Shown here piece by piece: positions 4,861 through 5,444 of a stretch of 5,444 bases of DNA. The position numbers and the translations under genes are program-made. This DNA comes from Acidobacteriaceae bacterium (GTDB lineage Bacteria > Acidobacteriota > Terriglobia > Terriglobales > SbA1), in NCBI GenBank assembly GCA_003136335.1, contig PLEA01000021.1, positions 1 through 5,444 of the forward strand. The letters run 5' to 3'. How positions within the stretch are numbered: the first letter of the stretch is position 1; each line of letters starts with the position of its first letter. Below the pieces are notes generated by a model. That model did no database searches and was not told the origin of the DNA. It worked only from the letters and a program-made list of their open reading frames with translations.

Positions 4861-5444
4861 ATGAGTTTGTTCGAGCGCCACCGTTGGTTTGCCGCAGCGG
4901 CCGGGATCACACTGGCTTTTGCCGGCGTGTCGGTGATGGCACATAAGAGCACTGGGTTGACGGCGTTTTCCGATCTGGGGGGACTGGCTTTGATGCTGGT
5001 AGCCGCCGCGATCGCGCTGCGCAACGCTCTGGCCCGCCCCGGGCAGGAGCGCAGTTTCTGGGCGTTGATGGCGCTCGGATTCTCGCTCTGGGCGTGCAAT
5101 CAGGCAGCGTGGACTTATCGCGAAATCGGCCTGCATCGCAGGTTTCCCGATGCATCTTTCTTTGACGTCATTCTCTTCTTCCATGCGGTACCGATGATCG
5201 CGGCGGTACTCTGGCGCCCGGACCTGCTTAAAAGAGAAGCCAGAAATCATCTCAGTCTGCGGAATTTTCTGATGCTGTTGGCCTGGTGGATTTTTCTTTA
5301 TGCCTTCATTGTGTTTCCCCACCAGTATGTAGCCCCGAACGTCGATCTGTATAACATCTGCTACAACCGGCTTTATCGGCTGGAGAACATCCTGCTGCTG
5401 GCGGTGCTGGGGCACGCGGTATGGACCAGTTCGAGCGGATGGCG
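4861..5444 (+). CDS. Polytopic membrane protein, N-terminal part (possible sensor module)
   Basis: An open frame of 194 codons that runs off the right edge. About six hydrophobic segments are visible, near residues 9-27, 36-56, 66-84, 101-118, 134-153 and 174-190, with short basic loops (LRNALARPGQER, LHRRFPD, RPDLLKREARNH). This is an integral membrane domain. No catalytic motif has been reached. In acidobacteria such N-terminal six- to eight-helix modules often precede GGDEF, histidine-kinase or similar output domains, but nothing visible here proves that. The start is uncertain: ATG 4861 has GAGGG (4856-4860) directly touching it, whereas TTG 4867 would place that motif six bases away. An in-frame stop at 4852 excludes anything further upstream. 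The minus strand over this stretch also has open frames, but their translations are low in hydrophobic order and look like shadows. Confidence 0.78.
   Translation, partial: MSLFERHRWFAAAAGITLAFAGVSVMAHKSTGLTAFSDLGGLALMLVAAAIALRNALARPGQERSFWALMALGFSLWACNQAAWTYREIGLHRRFPDASFFDVILFFHAVPMIAAVLWRPDLLKREARNHLSLRNFLMLLAWWIFLYAFIVFPHQYVAPNVDLYNICYNRLYRLENILLLAVLGHAVWTSSSGW

Noticed and set aside
4593..5415. Minus-strand open frames opposite the membrane protein and its upstream gap
   Set aside because: Translations are Arg/Pro/Gln-rich without recognisable features and cross the intergenic palindromes; the plus frame shows regular membrane helices.

Overview
The window looks like chromosomal DNA from a moderately GC-rich, didermic soil-type bacterium, most likely an acidobacterium (Acidobacteriota, Terriglobia/Koribacter-like). 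This is an inference from the combination of small exported proteins with carboxypeptidase-regulatory-like folds, a secreted M28 peptidase, the HemB sequence style and GC-rich intergenic hairpins. No rRNA or other phylogenetic marker is present to prove it. I see no mobile element, CRISPR array, tRNA or phage gene.

Layout. Positions 1-698 (minus) hold the N-terminal two fifths or so of an exported M28-family zinc peptidase that runs off the left edge. A divergent intergenic region of about 145 bp carries a plausible promoter for a rightward gene set. That set starts with a 66-residue LysW-like zinc-ribbon protein (845-1045). It is followed, with a 14-base overlap, by an exported beta-sandwich protein (1032-1457), then a second exported protein of the same fold type (1495-1866). 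A 202-residue exported protein of unknown function (1952-2560) comes next and has its own candidate promoter. After a double hairpin comes lemA (2703-3290), ending at a terminator-like hairpin. Convergent to it, on the minus strand, is hemB (3474-4589), with its own intrinsic terminator at 3415-3441. A 271-bp intergenic region with two small palindromes separates hemB from a rightward polytopic membrane protein (4861 onward) that is cut by the right edge.

How the parts fit. Only hemB (porphobilinogen synthase, tetrapyrrole synthesis) has a firmly known biochemical role. The peptidase, the two regulatory-domain proteins and the 202-residue protein are all predicted to be exported, so the left half is largely an envelope/secretome neighbourhood. 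The LysW-like protein is the odd member: it keeps the two CPEC zinc knuckles and the EVV..SPLEL core of the amino-group carrier LysW, but its acidic tail ends in EDGDYS instead of EDWGE, and no lysine/arginine carrier-pathway enzymes are next to it.

The points most worth a second look are that altered LysW-like tail, a roughly 47-residue insertion in HemB just after its zinc-cysteine motif, and a set of three related GGACAG/CTGTCC hairpins around lemA. I did not find a convincing new multi-gene system; most of the window is ordinary housekeeping and secretome content.
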